Source: Pseudomonadota bacterium
GTDB lineage: Bacteria > Pseudomonadota > Gammaproteobacteria > Pseudomonadales > Pseudohongiellaceae
Direction: 5' to 3'
Assembly (NCBI GenBank): GCA_027592275.1
Contig: JAQCKF010000026.1
Location: forward strand, 1 to 44,794
Length of the DNA: 44,794 bases
The notes under the pieces: generated by a model
The model's input: only the letters and a program-made list of their open reading frames with translations
The model's database searches: none
Told to the model about the DNA's origin: nothing
In this document: positions 18,265 through 26,646 of the stretch, piece by piece
Position numbering within the stretch: the stretch's first letter is position 1
How the letters are laid out: each line of letters begins with the position of its first letter
Program-made: the position numbers and the translations under genes

Positions 18265-19338
18265 ATGACAGAGCGCATTAAGGAAGTCGACAATCTTCAT
18301 ATTATTGGTTATGAGGAATTGGCCTCCCCAGCATCACTAAAGAGCGAGTTTTCTCTAAAAGGCAAGGCGTTGGAGACGGTGCAGAATGGCCATCGCTCGG
18401 TCAAAGGCATCCTCGATCATGAAGATTCGAGGTTGATCGTCGTCGTTGGGCCGTGTTCCATCCACAGTCCGACTGAGGCGCTCGACTATGCTCGACGCTT
18501 GAAGACGCTTGCAGATGAATTGTCGAACGAGTTATTGATCGTAATGCGCGTCTATTTCGAGAAGCCGCGAACCGCTATTGGTTGGGAAGGGCTAATTTAC
18601 GATCCGCATCTCGATGGCAGTCATAAGATTGATCATGGTCTACGCATTGGTCGCCGCCTGATGTTGGATATAGCTGAAATAGGGCTGCCTATCGGCATCG
18701 AGGCCTTGGATCTAATAACACCTCAGTATCTGCAAGATTTGGTTAGCTGGACGGCGATAGGAGCGCGTACCACAGAATCCCCGACTCACAGAAAGCTTTC
18801 GAGCGGTATTTCATCTGCGGTGGGATTCAAGAACAATGTCGATGGCGGGCTGATGGTCGCGGTAAATGCGATTCGCTCAGCATCTGCTGCAAACAGTTTT
18901 ATCAGTGTGACAGAAGAAGGCAAGGTTGCCATGTTTCGAACAGGGGGCAATCCCCATTGTCATGTCATTCTTAGAGGGGGCAAGTCACCCAATTATGATG
19001 TGGCGAGCGTAGCGGCATGCGAAGCAGAGCTGAAAAAGGCGGGTTTGATAGAGAATGTAATGATCGACTGCAGCCATGGCAACTCGAATAAAGATCATCG
19101 CAATCAGAAACTGGTTTTGGATGAGGTCGCACAGCAGATCAATAGCGGCAATAAGTCCATCATCGGTGTCATGATCGAGAGTAACTTGGAAGAGGGCAAT
19201 CAGCCTATTCCGGATGACCTGGATGATTTGAAATACGGCGTGTCGGTTACCGATGCCTGTATCGATTGGTCAACAACTGAGACAGTACTTAGAGAATTCG
19301 CTGGGTCTATCTCTGAATCTCTGAAGGCTCGTGCTTAG
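18265..19338 (+). CDS. 3-deoxy-7-phosphoheptulonate (DAHP) synthase, AroG/F/H class
   Basis: This enzyme condenses phosphoenolpyruvate and erythrose 4-phosphate, the entry to the shikimate pathway. It is a type I-alpha enzyme of 357 residues. The metal-binding Cys64 is in VVVGPCSIH, MRVYFEKPRTAIGWEGLIYDP is the substrate signature, and the remaining metal ligands are the His of DCSHGNSNK, the Glu of GVMIESNL and the Asp of SVTDACIDW. Which amino acid inhibits it (Phe, Tyr or Trp) cannot be decided by eye, so no isozyme letter is given. It is convergent with an aminotransferase that can finish Tyr/Phe synthesis. AAGG lies upstream of the ATG. Confidence 0.95.
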   Translation: MTERIKEVDNLHIIGYEELASPASLKSEFSLKGKALETVQNGHRSVKGILDHEDSRLIVVVGPCSIHSPTEALDYARRLKTLADELSNELLIVMRVYFEKPRTAIGWEGLIYDPHLDGSHKIDHGLRIGRRLMLDIAEIGLPIGIEALDLITPQYLQDLVSWTAIGARTTESPTHRKLSSGISSAVGFKNNVDGGLMVAVNAIRSASAANSFISVTEEGKVAMFRTGGNPHCHVILRGGKSPNYDVASVAACEAELKKAGLIENVMIDCSHGNSNKDHRNQKLVLDEVAQQINSGNKSIIGVMIESNLEEGNQPIPDDLDDLKYGVSVTDACIDWSTTETVLREFAGSISESLKARA

Positions 19339-19347
19339 GCGTGCGTA

Positions 19348-19380
19348 GGGGACAGACCACAATTATTGGGGTCTGCCCCC
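19348..19380. repeat. REP-like inverted repeat, copy B
   Basis: GGGGACAGACC (19348-19358) and GGTCTGCCCC (19370-19379) form an imperfect stem and carry the same GGGGTCTG core as copy A at 18174. It lies between the convergent DAHP synthase and aminotransferase genes and could also help end transcription, although no T tract follows. Confidence 0.5.
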
Positions 19381-19385
19381 GTTTC

Positions 19386-20582
19386 TTACGCTTTCAGTAC
19401 AGCGGCGAGGCTGTTGCTTAGATACTCTATGTTTGAGTCGTTGATGCCAGCTACATTGATGCGGCTAGAGTTAACTAGGTAGATGCTGTAATCGTTGACT
19501 AGCGTCTGAACCTGATCCACGTTCACGCCTAAGAAAGAGAACATACCTTTCTCTTTCTCGATAAAGCTAAAATCCTGCTCAATTCCAATAGACTGAATCT
19601 GCTTAACGAATTGGGCGCGCAGGCAGTTTATGCGGTCACGCATTTCGGTTAACTCAACATCCCATTCTGTGCGCAATGCGTCATTGGAGAGAATCAGCTC
19701 GACGATGGCGGCACCATGATCAGGTGGCATTGAGTACATCGCTCTCGCGGCGCCAGCTATCTGGGTTGTAGCCACTGCAGCCGCAGCATCGCTGTCGCAG
19801 ATTAGCGTCATCGCACCGGTGCGTTCGCGATAGAGCCCGAAGTTCTTTGAGCAGGAACTGACCACGATCAATTCGGGCAAGGACTCGGCGAGTAGACGTG
19901 TGCCGTAGACATCTTCTTCCAGGCCATCTCCTAAACCCTGATAGGCGAGGTCGATAAACACAGTGAAGCCCTGCTTGAGTGCAACGTCTCGAATTTGTTG
20001 CCATTGCTGCTGGTTCAAATCGGCGCCACAAGGGTTATGACAGCAGCCGTGTAGTAACACGATATCTCCGCTATCAATCTTGCTAAGACAATCAATCATG
20101 GCGTCGAATTTCACACTATGACTGTCGTAGTCGTAGTAGGGATACTCGGCGATCTTGAGTCCGGCCGAACCTAGAAGAGGAACGTGGTTAGCCCAGGTTG
20201 GATTGCTAACCCAGACGGTAGCATCGGGGTTAGCTGATTTAATGAATTCTGCGGCGAGTCGCAAGCCACCACAGCCGCCGGGTGACTGCACGGTAACGCG
20301 TCGCTTGCCTAGGCTGTCATTGAGGGATTTCCCTAGTAACAACTGAGCCACTATCGCGTTGTAGCCTACAGCGCCAGTTGGACCGACGTAGCTTTTAGTA
20401 GTCTGCGAATCGAGTATCATGGCCTCGGCTTTCTTCACCGCAGTCATGACGGGCGTATCGCCGGCCTCATTTTTGTAAACGCCGATTCCCAAATCGATTT
20501 TCTTCGGGTTGCTGTCGGCACGGTAGCTAGCCATGAGTCCCAGAATGGGGTCTGCGGGAAGAGCTGGAAGTGATTGAAACAT
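19386..20582 (-). CDS. Aromatic/aspartate aminotransferase (class I, AspC/TyrB type)
   Basis: This PLP enzyme exchanges amino groups between aspartate or aromatic amino acids and 2-oxoglutarate. At 398 residues it is typical. Lys246 in SSCSKNFGLYRERTG binds PLP, Asp211 (FIDLAYQG) and Asn183 (HNPCG) contact the cofactor, and the C-terminal Arg in VNSSRINVAG binds the substrate carboxylate. AspC and TyrB cannot be told apart from sequence alone; position opposite DAHP synthase suggests an aromatic role. It starts 1 bp after folD ends, so it is almost certainly co-transcribed and translationally coupled with folD. Confidence 0.92.
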   Translation of the reverse strand: MFQSLPALPADPILGLMASYRADSNPKKIDLGIGVYKNEAGDTPVMTAVKKAEAMILDSQTTKSYVGPTGAVGYNAIVAQLLLGKSLNDSLGKRRVTVQSPGGCGGLRLAAEFIKSANPDATVWVSNPTWANHVPLLGSAGLKIAEYPYYDYDSHSVKFDAMIDCLSKIDSGDIVLLHGCCHNPCGADLNQQQWQQIRDVALKQGFTVFIDLAYQGLGDGLEEDVYGTRLLAESLPELIVVSSCSKNFGLYRERTGAMTLICDSDAAAAVATTQIAGAARAMYSMPPDHGAAIVELILSNDALRTEWDVELTEMRDRINCLRAQFVKQIQSIGIEQDFSFIEKEKGMFSFLGVNVDQVQTLVNDYSIYLVNSSRINVAGINDSNIEYLSNSLAAVLKA

Positions 20583-20583
20583 G

Positions 20584-21465
20584 TTATTTACTCGATCTTC
20601 TGAGGTGGGCTTTGAGGGTGTTTTGCAGCAAAGAGGCGCGTGTCATTGGACCTACACCTCCAGTTACGTAAGTAATAAAGGAGCACTTGTCTTTCACGTT
20701 CTCGAAATCAACATCACCTACGTTTCTAAAACCTGATTTCTTCGTGTCATCTGGAACTCGGGTCTGCCCCACGTCGATAACAACGGCGCCTTCTTTTACC
20801 ATGTCAGCGGTGACGAACTCTGTCTTTCCAATAGCGACGATAAGTATGTCGGCTGTTGCGCAAAGCGCAGCGAGATTCTTTGTTCTGCTGTGAGCGATGG
20901 TAACGGTCGCGTTGCCGGGGTTGGTATTGCGCGACATGAGTACTGCCATGGGCGTGCCAACGATGTTGCTCCGGCCTAAGACCACGCAATGCTTTCCTTC
21001 GGTATCTATCTCATAGCGTTTTAACAGTTCCATGATGCCGTTGGGTGTGGCCGATATGAAAGTGGGCAGGCCTAGGTTCAGGCGGCCCACATTCTCGGGA
21101 CAGAAACCATCGACATCCTTGGCTGGGTTGATAGCCAAGATAATCTTATTCTCATCGATATGTTTAGGCAGTGGCAGTTGCACGATGAATCCGTCGATCG
21201 CATCGTTGTTATTCAGCTCTTCTACTTTAGCGAGCAATTCCTGCTCGCTAATAGTGTCCTCGAGACGAATCGTGGTTGACTCAAAATCGACCTCAGCACA
21301 GTCTTTTACCTTGAAGGCGACGTAGTTTTGCGAGGCGCCGTCATTTCCGACGAGCACCGCCGCGAGGTGAGGAGCGCGCTGACCGCTGGCTTTGATTTCA
21401 GAGACGGTTTTAGCGATTTCTTGACGAATTTTCGCCGAGCAAGACTTGCCATCAAGCAGTTGCAT
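20584..21465 (-). CDS. folD: Methylenetetrahydrofolate dehydrogenase/cyclohydrolase FolD
   Basis: This bifunctional enzyme converts 5,10-methylene-THF to 10-formyl-THF using NADP, supplying purine and formyl-Met synthesis. It has 293 residues. The catalytic YVAFK and the [28 protein letters not shown] and GGVGPMT motifs are present. Two things are odd. Long stretches ([54 protein letters not shown]) read like Bacteroidota FolD rather than the gammaproteobacterial form. The near-invariant TPVPGGVGPMT reads [11 protein letters not shown]. Origin by transfer is inferred from remembered family patterns. It is upstream of, and coupled to, the aminotransferase gene. Confidence 0.94.
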   Translation of the reverse strand: MQLLDGKSCSAKIRQEIAKTVSEIKASGQRAPHLAAVLVGNDGASQNYVAFKVKDCAEVDFESTTIRLEDTISEQELLAKVEELNNNDAIDGFIVQLPLPKHIDENKIILAINPAKDVDGFCPENVGRLNLGLPTFISATPNGIMELLKRYEIDTEGKHCVVLGRSNIVGTPMAVLMSRNTNPGNATVTIAHSRTKNLAALCATADILIVAIGKTEFVTADMVKEGAVVIDVGQTRVPDDTKKSGFRNVGDVDFENVKDKCSFITYVTGGVGPMTRASLLQNTLKAHLRRSSK

Positions 21466-21504
21466 AGTGATCTTCCAGTGTTTTAGAGAGCCCGTTTCAG
21501 GGTT

Positions 21505-21753
21505 GGGTACCTCTGAGTACTTCTATGGTACCTCTGCGAGCACTGAAGCGTTCAGCTGAGAGGCGCAGTTCGCCGTTAATGGCCTTAGTCCTTAACAAGA
21601 GCTGCTTTGAGCCGATAAATGCTTCAGGGCTCGCCCTTGCCCCGATATCTTCGTTGTCTCTTTTTGACAGGCCGGCGCATGCCAGCAAAGAGACGCCTTA
21701 ATCTCGGAACAGTCCAAATGTCAGAGGTGCCATAGAAGTGCTCAGAGATACCC
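21505..21753. repeat. MITE-like structured repeat, copy R1
   Basis: This fills most of the gene-free 386 bp between folD and gloA. The ends are inverted (GGGTACCTCTGAG at 21505 versus CTCAGAGATACCC ending at 21753), with nested inner ends GGTACCTCTG (21527) and CAGAGGTGCC (21722-21731). Inside is a hairpin, GTCTCTTT...AAAGAGAC (about 21656-21694). The core matches copy R2 at 26380. No open frame of note was found, so it would be a non-autonomous element. The remaining ~100 bp to gloA (21754-21851) show nothing. Confidence 0.7.
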
Positions 21754-21851
21754 TAGTGCGAATGAGCTACTTCGCTGAGAATAGCGTATTTCGAAGTGGC
21801 ACTATGATAAACGAGCGGCCAGTTTAGCTCAAGCTCGGCGAGCGAATATGG

Positions 21852-22271
21852 CTACCACTTGCCGGTATTTTCCATACTTTTCCACGGCTCGATAGCCGGT
21901 AGTGCGTTGCCCCGTTGCAGGAGTTCGATCGAAATATTATCCGGTGATCGAACGAATGCCATATGGCCATCTCGTGGCGGACGACTGATAGTTACACCGG
22001 CATCCATCAGTTTCTGGCAAGTGGCATAGATATCGTCTACGGCGTAGGCGAGGTGGCCGAAATTGCGGCCCTCGTTGTATTCTTCAGGGTCCCAGTTGTA
22101 AGTAAGCTCAACCTGCGCCTCTTCATCGTCCTCTGCTGCCAGGAATACCAGGCTAAACCTAGCCTCCTCGAAGTCGCGGCGCTGCAGCTGCTTGAGACCC
22201 AGGTGCTCGCAATAGAACTCCAAAGACTTATCAAGGTCCTTTACTCGAACCATTGTGTGAAGGTATTTCAT
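21852..22271 (-). CDS. gloA: Lactoylglutathione lyase (glyoxalase I)
   Basis: This metalloenzyme converts the methylglyoxal-glutathione hemithioacetal to S-lactoylglutathione. It is a 139-residue VOC protein with two beta-alpha-beta-beta-beta units. Metal ligands fit His5 (LHTMVRV), the Glu in VELTYNW, the His in FGHLAYAVDD and the Glu in ISIELLQ. The substrate segment ELTYNWDPEEYNEGRNFGH is typical of GloA. It lies 47 bp downstream of the glutathione-dependent formaldehyde dehydrogenase gene on the same strand, so the two glutathione-linked aldehyde detoxification enzymes are probably co-expressed. Confidence 0.92.
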   Translation of the reverse strand: MKYLHTMVRVKDLDKSLEFYCEHLGLKQLQRRDFEEARFSLVFLAAEDDEEAQVELTYNWDPEEYNEGRNFGHLAYAVDDIYATCQKLMDAGVTISRPPRDGHMAFVRSPDNISIELLQRGNALPAIEPWKSMENTGKW

Positions 22272-22318
22272 AGAGATTACTCGGTTAGTGTCTGTAAATG
22301 GGTTGTTAGGGCTTCTAT

Positions 22319-23425
22319 TTAGAAGAGTACGACGGATCGAATGCTTTTGCCTTCGTGCATTAGATCGAATGCCTTATTGATATCTTCCAGCGGCATCGTG
22401 TGTGTAATGAGTGGATCGATCTGTATCTTGCCATTCATATACCAATCGACAATTTTGGGTACATCGGTCCGGCCGCGTGCACCACCGAAGGCGGTGCCTT
22501 TCCACGAGCGGCCGGTTACCAGCTGAAAAGGGCGCGTCGAGATCTCTTGCCCGGCACCTGCTACACCTATGATAAAAGACTCACCCCATCCCTTGTGGGT
22601 ACATTCCAGCGCCTGGCGCATGGTCGTGGTGTTGCCTATGCATTCAAATGAATAGTCTACGCCGCCATCGGTTAAGTCGATTATGGCTTCAGTGACATTG
22701 TCGATGTCTTTCGGGTTGATAAAATCGGTCAACCCGAATTCGCGAGCAAGCTTCTCGCGGTCGGCATTGAGGTCTACGCCAATGATGCGGTCGGCTCCAA
22801 CCATTTTTGCTCCTTGGACGACATTCAGGCCGATACCGCCGAGTCCGAAAACGGCAACTGTACTACCCGGTTCTACCTTGGCATCGAACGCCACTGCACC
22901 TACGCCGGTAGTAACGCCGCAGCCGATATAGCACACCTTATCAAATGGTGCGTCAGAGCGAATCTTCGCTAGCGCGATCTCAGGTAGCACTGTGTAGTTG
23001 GAAAACGTAGAGCATCCCATATAGTGCAATATCGGCTTGCCATTGAGAGAGAAGCGACTGCTGCCGTCCGGCATTAGTCCGCGGCCTTGGGTTGCGCGTA
23101 TCGATTGACAGAGATTTGTCTTGGGATTCAGGCAGAAATCACACTCACGACATTCGGGTGTATATAAGGGGATGACTGTGTCGCCAACCTTTAGGGAGTT
23201 AACGCCAGGGCCGATTTCGACGACAATGCCAGCACCTTCATGGCCGAGTATCGCAGGGAAAGCACCCTCAGGATCATCGCCTGACAGAGTGAATGCATCC
23301 GTGTGGCAGATTCCAGTCGCTTTGATCTCAACGAGAACTTCTCCGACTTTTGGGCCTTCTAGGTCGACTTCGACGATTTCAAGTGGCTTCCCTGCTTCGA
23401 ATGCAACTGCAGCGCGTGATTTCAT
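22319..23425 (-). CDS. frmA: S-(hydroxymethyl)glutathione dehydrogenase (class III alcohol dehydrogenase)
   Basis: This enzyme oxidises S-hydroxymethylglutathione (formaldehyde adduct) with NAD, and can also reduce S-nitrosoglutathione. It is a 368-residue zinc medium-chain dehydrogenase. The catalytic zinc ligands Cys40 and His62 are at their canonical positions, with a later Cys in [11 protein letters not shown]. The structural zinc is held by Cys92, Cys95, Cys98 and Cys106. The Rossmann motif is [22 protein letters not shown] lies about seven bases before the ATG. The partner S-formylglutathione hydrolase (FrmB) is absent here; gloA follows instead. Confidence 0.95.
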   Translation of the reverse strand: MKSRAAVAFEAGKPLEIVEVDLEGPKVGEVLVEIKATGICHTDAFTLSGDDPEGAFPAILGHEGAGIVVEIGPGVNSLKVGDTVIPLYTPECRECDFCLNPKTNLCQSIRATQGRGLMPDGSSRFSLNGKPILHYMGCSTFSNYTVLPEIALAKIRSDAPFDKVCYIGCGVTTGVGAVAFDAKVEPGSTVAVFGLGGIGLNVVQGAKMVGADRIIGVDLNADREKLAREFGLTDFINPKDIDNVTEAIIDLTDGGVDYSFECIGNTTTMRQALECTHKGWGESFIIGVAGAGQEISTRPFQLVTGRSWKGTAFGGARGRTDVPKIVDWYMNGKIQIDPLITHTMPLEDINKAFDLMHEGKSIRSVVLF

Positions 23426-23630
23426 GAATTTCTTCCTTGTTCTATTAAGATTGTCACTGAAGCTGTTACTTAGATTATTGCCTAACTCGTCCTATTGTAA
23501 GAGTCCTGCGGTCCAGCGGCAACTTAGGCTGCCCTAGAATTGTTCTGAGGCAGCTTTGCACTTGCCCAATGCTGGAGCTTGCCGCCAGATGCGAGTATTA
23601 TCGTGCGCTTAATTCTGAGCCTTGGCGAAC

Positions 23631-23990
23631 ATGAAGAGAATTGCTCTACTCCTATTTTCTCTCCTGGCAAGTGCAAGCTTCTTTGCCTTTACTCCGGTCA
23701 CGTGGGCGGCACAGGTGAATGACAATATCGTGTGGATCGATGTGCGCTCCCAGCGCGAGTATCGCCGCGGGCATATCGAAGGCGCTATTAACATTCCTCA
23801 CGGTGATATCGGTCATAAAATATTCGTAGAAGTGCCTGACACCTTTAAAGAAGTGCACATATATGATGGCAGTCAGGGGACATTCGCAGGCATTGCGCTC
23901 GAAATGTTAATGGAGATAGGTTTTCAGGAGGTAGTTAACGAAGGCGGCTATGATGCTCTGCTTGAGAAGCAGGGCCTCAGTGAAGAGTAA
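23631..23990 (+). CDS. Exported rhodanese-like protein lacking the catalytic cysteine
   Basis: This 119-residue protein has a signal peptide (LLLFSLLASASFFAFTPVTWAA) followed by a single rhodanese domain: IVWIDVRSQREYRRGHIEGAINIPHGDI is the diagnostic CDC25/rhodanese start. The active-site loop, where Cys is expected after the HIY strand, reads YDGSQGTFAG. The whole protein contains no cysteine, so sulfur transfer by the usual mechanism is impossible. It may bind a ligand or partner instead. An upstream TTG (23622) is in frame, but the ATG at 23631 starts the signal peptide. It is followed 88 bp later by a TSUP transporter, a family that often moves sulfur compounds. Confidence 0.85.
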   Translation: MKRIALLLFSLLASASFFAFTPVTWAAQVNDNIVWIDVRSQREYRRGHIEGAINIPHGDIGHKIFVEVPDTFKEVHIYDGSQGTFAGIALEMLMEIGFQEVVNEGGYDALLEKQGLSEE

Positions 23991-24078
23991 ATTGATCGCC
24001 CCTATAGAATTCGCCACTTCATCCCACGTTTCACCCTCAACCGGCTTAATGCTGCACTGATTCTGTCTACAACCGCTT

Positions 24079-24807
24079 ATGGAAATCGCTATAGTAGTAT
24101 TTGTCATATTCGTTGGCTCGTTTGTTCAGAGTTCAATCGGTTTCGGCTTGGCTATAGTCGCGGCTCCAATTCTTTTCCTGATAGATCCGCTTTATGTTCC
24201 TGCGCCCATCACTATCTCGGCGTTAACGCTGTCGGTTGCTAATTCTTATAGCCACTGGCGTTCAATCTCGTTCCGTGGTTTAAGGTTTGCGATTCTAGGG
24301 CGAGTCCCTGGAACCATATCTGGTGGCTTCCTGCTGCTGTGGATCGACCAGCAAGCGTTAGCGCTCTGGTTGGGTTTGTCGGTTCTCGTTGCGGTAGCTC
24401 TGAGTATGAGTAATATCGTATTTAAGGCGAATGGGAAGTCGCTTTTCTTCGCAGGTTTTCTTTCTGGATTCATGGGCACCAGTACGTCAATCGGTGGGCC
24501 GCCTATGGCGCTGGTGATGCAACACCAAGAGAATGACTTTATTAGGGCGAATCTGGCGGCGTTCTTTGTGGTTAGTTGTTTTATGTCTCTCGTGATGTTG
24601 TCCAGTATCGGACGTTTTGGTATGGAACATATTATGATCTCCCTGCCGCTGATGCCTGCCACGTTAGTAGGCTACTGGGTAGCGATGCGTACGATGCATC
24701 GAATCTCACACGAGAATCTCCGGCGTGTCTCGCTAGGACTCTGTGTGATCGCAGGTTTAGCAGCCATCGCCTCTTATTGGATTTATGGTTGCCAGTGCGG
24801 ATGTTAA
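24079..24807 (+). CDS. TSUP family (TauE/SafE) membrane transporter
   Basis: This integral membrane protein has 242 residues and about eight hydrophobic segments in two related halves. The halves carry the family motifs FVGSFVQSSIGFGLAIVAAP and FAGFLSGFMGTSTSIGGPPMAL. TSUP members export or import sulfite, sulfoacetate and other organosulfur anions; which one applies here is unknown. The short C-terminal tail ends GCQCGC, an unusual cysteine cluster. It is preceded by the cysteine-free rhodanese gene, which fits a sulfur-related role but does not prove it. A terminator-like hairpin follows. Confidence 0.88.
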   Translation: MEIAIVVFVIFVGSFVQSSIGFGLAIVAAPILFLIDPLYVPAPITISALTLSVANSYSHWRSISFRGLRFAILGRVPGTISGGFLLLWIDQQALALWLGLSVLVAVALSMSNIVFKANGKSLFFAGFLSGFMGTSTSIGGPPMALVMQHQENDFIRANLAAFFVVSCFMSLVMLSSIGRFGMEHIMISLPLMPATLVGYWVAMRTMHRISHENLRRVSLGLCVIAGLAAIASYWIYGCQCGC

Positions 24808-24879
24808 AGTGAAGCTTGGTGCGCTAATGCAAAAGCCATAAGCCGCGATTCGGCGGTGCTAGATAGGCGTTCTTCTCAT

Positions 24880-24913
24880 AGGCTTCACTGTTATTCGAAT
24901 AGAAGCCTTTTTT
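24880..24913 (+). terminator. Rho-independent terminator after the TSUP gene
   Basis: AGGCTTC (24880-24886) pairs with GAAGCCT (24902-24908) and runs into a six-T tract (24908-24913). Confidence 0.7.
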
Positions 24914-24997
24914 GTGGTTAACTCACACGCACTACGCCTGTATTGCATAACAGTGATTGATCGATAGAGTTTCAAACGAGTCAGAGAAGGTAGAAAA

Positions 24998-25756
24998 ATG
25001 GCAGCTTGGCCAATCGAAATTAGCGTGGAGTCCTTCAACGAGGCCTGGACCTTAGAGGGAGAGACTTTTTGGCGCAGTGTTTTCGAAATGCACAAACATA
25101 AAATGGAGATAAAGAATCCAAAGATCGCCATTGGAAATCTTGAAAAGATATTTTCAGCAACTTTCACTCTTGCCAATACTAAGGGTTTTCAGGCGATGAG
25201 TCTGAGGGATCTGAGTCGAGAGACGGGCATAAGCATGGGCGGCCTATATGCCTACATCGGTAGCAAGAACGATCTCGCCTCAGTAATAGAAGGTGTATTA
25301 AGAAATACTATCGAGCAGATCGTCGGTGGACTAAGTGCTCATAATCTAGAGCCACTCCAGTGCTTGCGCGCAATCGTCTATGGGGAAATATTCGCCATAG
25401 AGAAATTGAGCCCTTGGTACTACTTCTGTTTTATGGAACTAAAGGGGTTGCCGCGGGAACAACAACAACAAACACTCGAGCTTGAGTTGCGTTTTGAAGG
25501 CATAGTAATAGATGCGATACTTGAAGGCGTGGCAAGCGGTCAATTCATTTGTGATCAGCCTAAATTACTGGCTTCTCAGGTAACAGCCCAGTTGCAGCAA
25601 TGGCACTTGAAACAATGGAAATTTAAATTGCGGGATATTGGTAAGCAAGAGTATGCGCAGTTTGTTTTCGAGAGCCTACTTAAGTGTCTGCAATATCCAG
25701 CTGCTGGCATTGAGGACAGTAATAACAGTGCCGCCGCGAATTCAGAGGTGCCTTAA
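24998..25756 (+). CDS. TetR/AcrR family transcriptional regulator
   Basis: This is a DNA-binding repressor-type protein of 252 residues. The TetR helix-turn-helix lies at ~67-92 (MSLRDLSRETGISMGGLYAY then IGSKNDL). About 40 residues precede the usual start of the domain; GAAGG upstream of the ATG at 24998 supports this longer form, but starts at Met31 or Met36 are conceivable. The C-terminal ligand domain is rich in aromatic residues (SPWYYFCFMELKG). Target genes are not obvious: the next gene is convergent, overlapping by 4 bp. An inducer cannot be suggested. Confidence 0.88.
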   Translation: MAAWPIEISVESFNEAWTLEGETFWRSVFEMHKHKMEIKNPKIAIGNLEKIFSATFTLANTKGFQAMSLRDLSRETGISMGGLYAYIGSKNDLASVIEGVLRNTIEQIVGGLSAHNLEPLQCLRAIVYGEIFAIEKLSPWYYFCFMELKGLPREQQQQTLELELRFEGIVIDAILEGVASGQFICDQPKLLASQVTAQLQQWHLKQWKFKLRDIGKQEYAQFVFESLLKCLQYPAAGIEDSNNSAAANSEVP

Positions 25757-26328
25757 CTATTCCCCGCTGTTAGGCCTTTCTTCTGCGCATAGAAGCTACG
25801 AATTTCTTTCATGTCACTTTCTAATTCCCCAGTGGGGTAGAAGAAGTCTGCGAATCCGGCTTCTTTTTTTTCAGCATCCACGTAGCCCATCAAGATGGGC
25901 ACGCCAGCGTTATTCGCTATGTGATAAAAGCCGGTCTTCCATTCGCTTACCTTGCGCCTAGTCCCTTCAGGTGGCACTAGAACTACAAAATTGTCGTTAC
26001 TCTTAAACTGACCGACGATATCGTACACAACGTTGTGTGACTTGGTGCGATTGATCGGAATGCCTCCTAGCCATTTCATGATGCCGGAAAATGGGAAGGG
26101 GAAGAGGGTGTGTTTGCCCATCCAATAAAGCTGCAAGCGTAATTCTAATACAACCAATAGCATTAAAGGGAAATCCCAGTTGCTGGTGTGAGGCGCGCCA
26201 ATGAGGACATATTTTGGAACAGATACTTTGCTGCCGACTGACGTCCAGCCTACGAGCCTTAGGATCAAAATTGCTAGAAAGCGCAGCAGCGGTGTGACTA
26301 GAGGAGTAGAAAAAATCGTGGTTCGCAT
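25753..26328 (-). CDS. 1-acylglycerol-3-phosphate acyltransferase-like protein (PlsC family)
   Basis: This is a membrane-associated acyltransferase of 191 residues. Motif I HTSNWD (His47 and Asp52, the HX4D catalytic pair) and motif III PEGTR (120-124) are both present, with a hydrophobic N-terminal segment. At 191 residues it is shorter than housekeeping PlsC and resembles the accessory lysophospholipid acyltransferases, so the acceptor lipid is uncertain. It is convergent with the TetR gene, the stops overlapping by 4 bp. The MITE-like repeat R2 begins 52 bp upstream of its start. Confidence 0.85.
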   Translation of the reverse strand: MRTTIFSTPLVTPLLRFLAILILRLVGWTSVGSKVSVPKYVLIGAPHTSNWDFPLMLLVVLELRLQLYWMGKHTLFPFPFSGIMKWLGGIPINRTKSHNVVYDIVGQFKSNDNFVVLVPPEGTRRKVSEWKTGFYHIANNAGVPILMGYVDAEKKEAGFADFFYPTGELESDMKEIRSFYAQKKGLTAGNS

Positions 26329-26379
26329 CGTCGTCTATTCTGGTTGGACGAGAACAGTATAGCAGTGGTTCGCTTAGCT

Positions 26380-26646
26380 AGGGCACCTCTGAATAACGCG
26401 GATAGCTCTCAGCGGAGCCTAAAGCACCCATCTGCGTTGTTGTGCTTCTTGCTAAGGACTAAGGCCATTAGCTTCAAAACACGCCTAGCAGATGAGTGCT
26501 TTAGGCTCCGCCCGAAGGGGCTTACAGGCGAGCCCGCCCTCTTCGTTGTCACTTTTTGGCGTACGGACGTATGCCAGCAAAGTGACGTCTAGATGGCAAG
26601 CTCGCCTGTAAACCTGAGAACCATCCGCGTTGTTCAGAGGTGCCCT
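26380..26646. repeat. MITE-like structured repeat, copy R2
   Basis: This 267-bp element has long imperfect terminal inverted repeats: AGGGCACCTCTGAATAACG at 26380 matches the reverse complement of the right end (26624-26646) with one mismatch in 23 bp, extending to ~33 bp with three. Nested inside are GCGGAGCCTAAAGCAC (26412) versus its complement near 26496-26511, TTACAGGCGAGC versus GCTCGCCTGTAA (26522-26533 and 26600-26611), and GTCACTTT...AAAGTGAC. The flanks share CTA, possibly a target duplication. It has no transposase and shares its core with R1. Confidence 0.75.

Noticed and set aside
21466..21851. Possible tRNA near folD, a common site for tRNA genes
   Set aside because: No cloverleaf could be formed; the region is the R1 repeat.
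26344..26592. 82-codon open frame inside repeat R2
   Set aside because: It lies wholly in inverted-repeat DNA, has no Shine-Dalgarno and shows no protein-like pattern.
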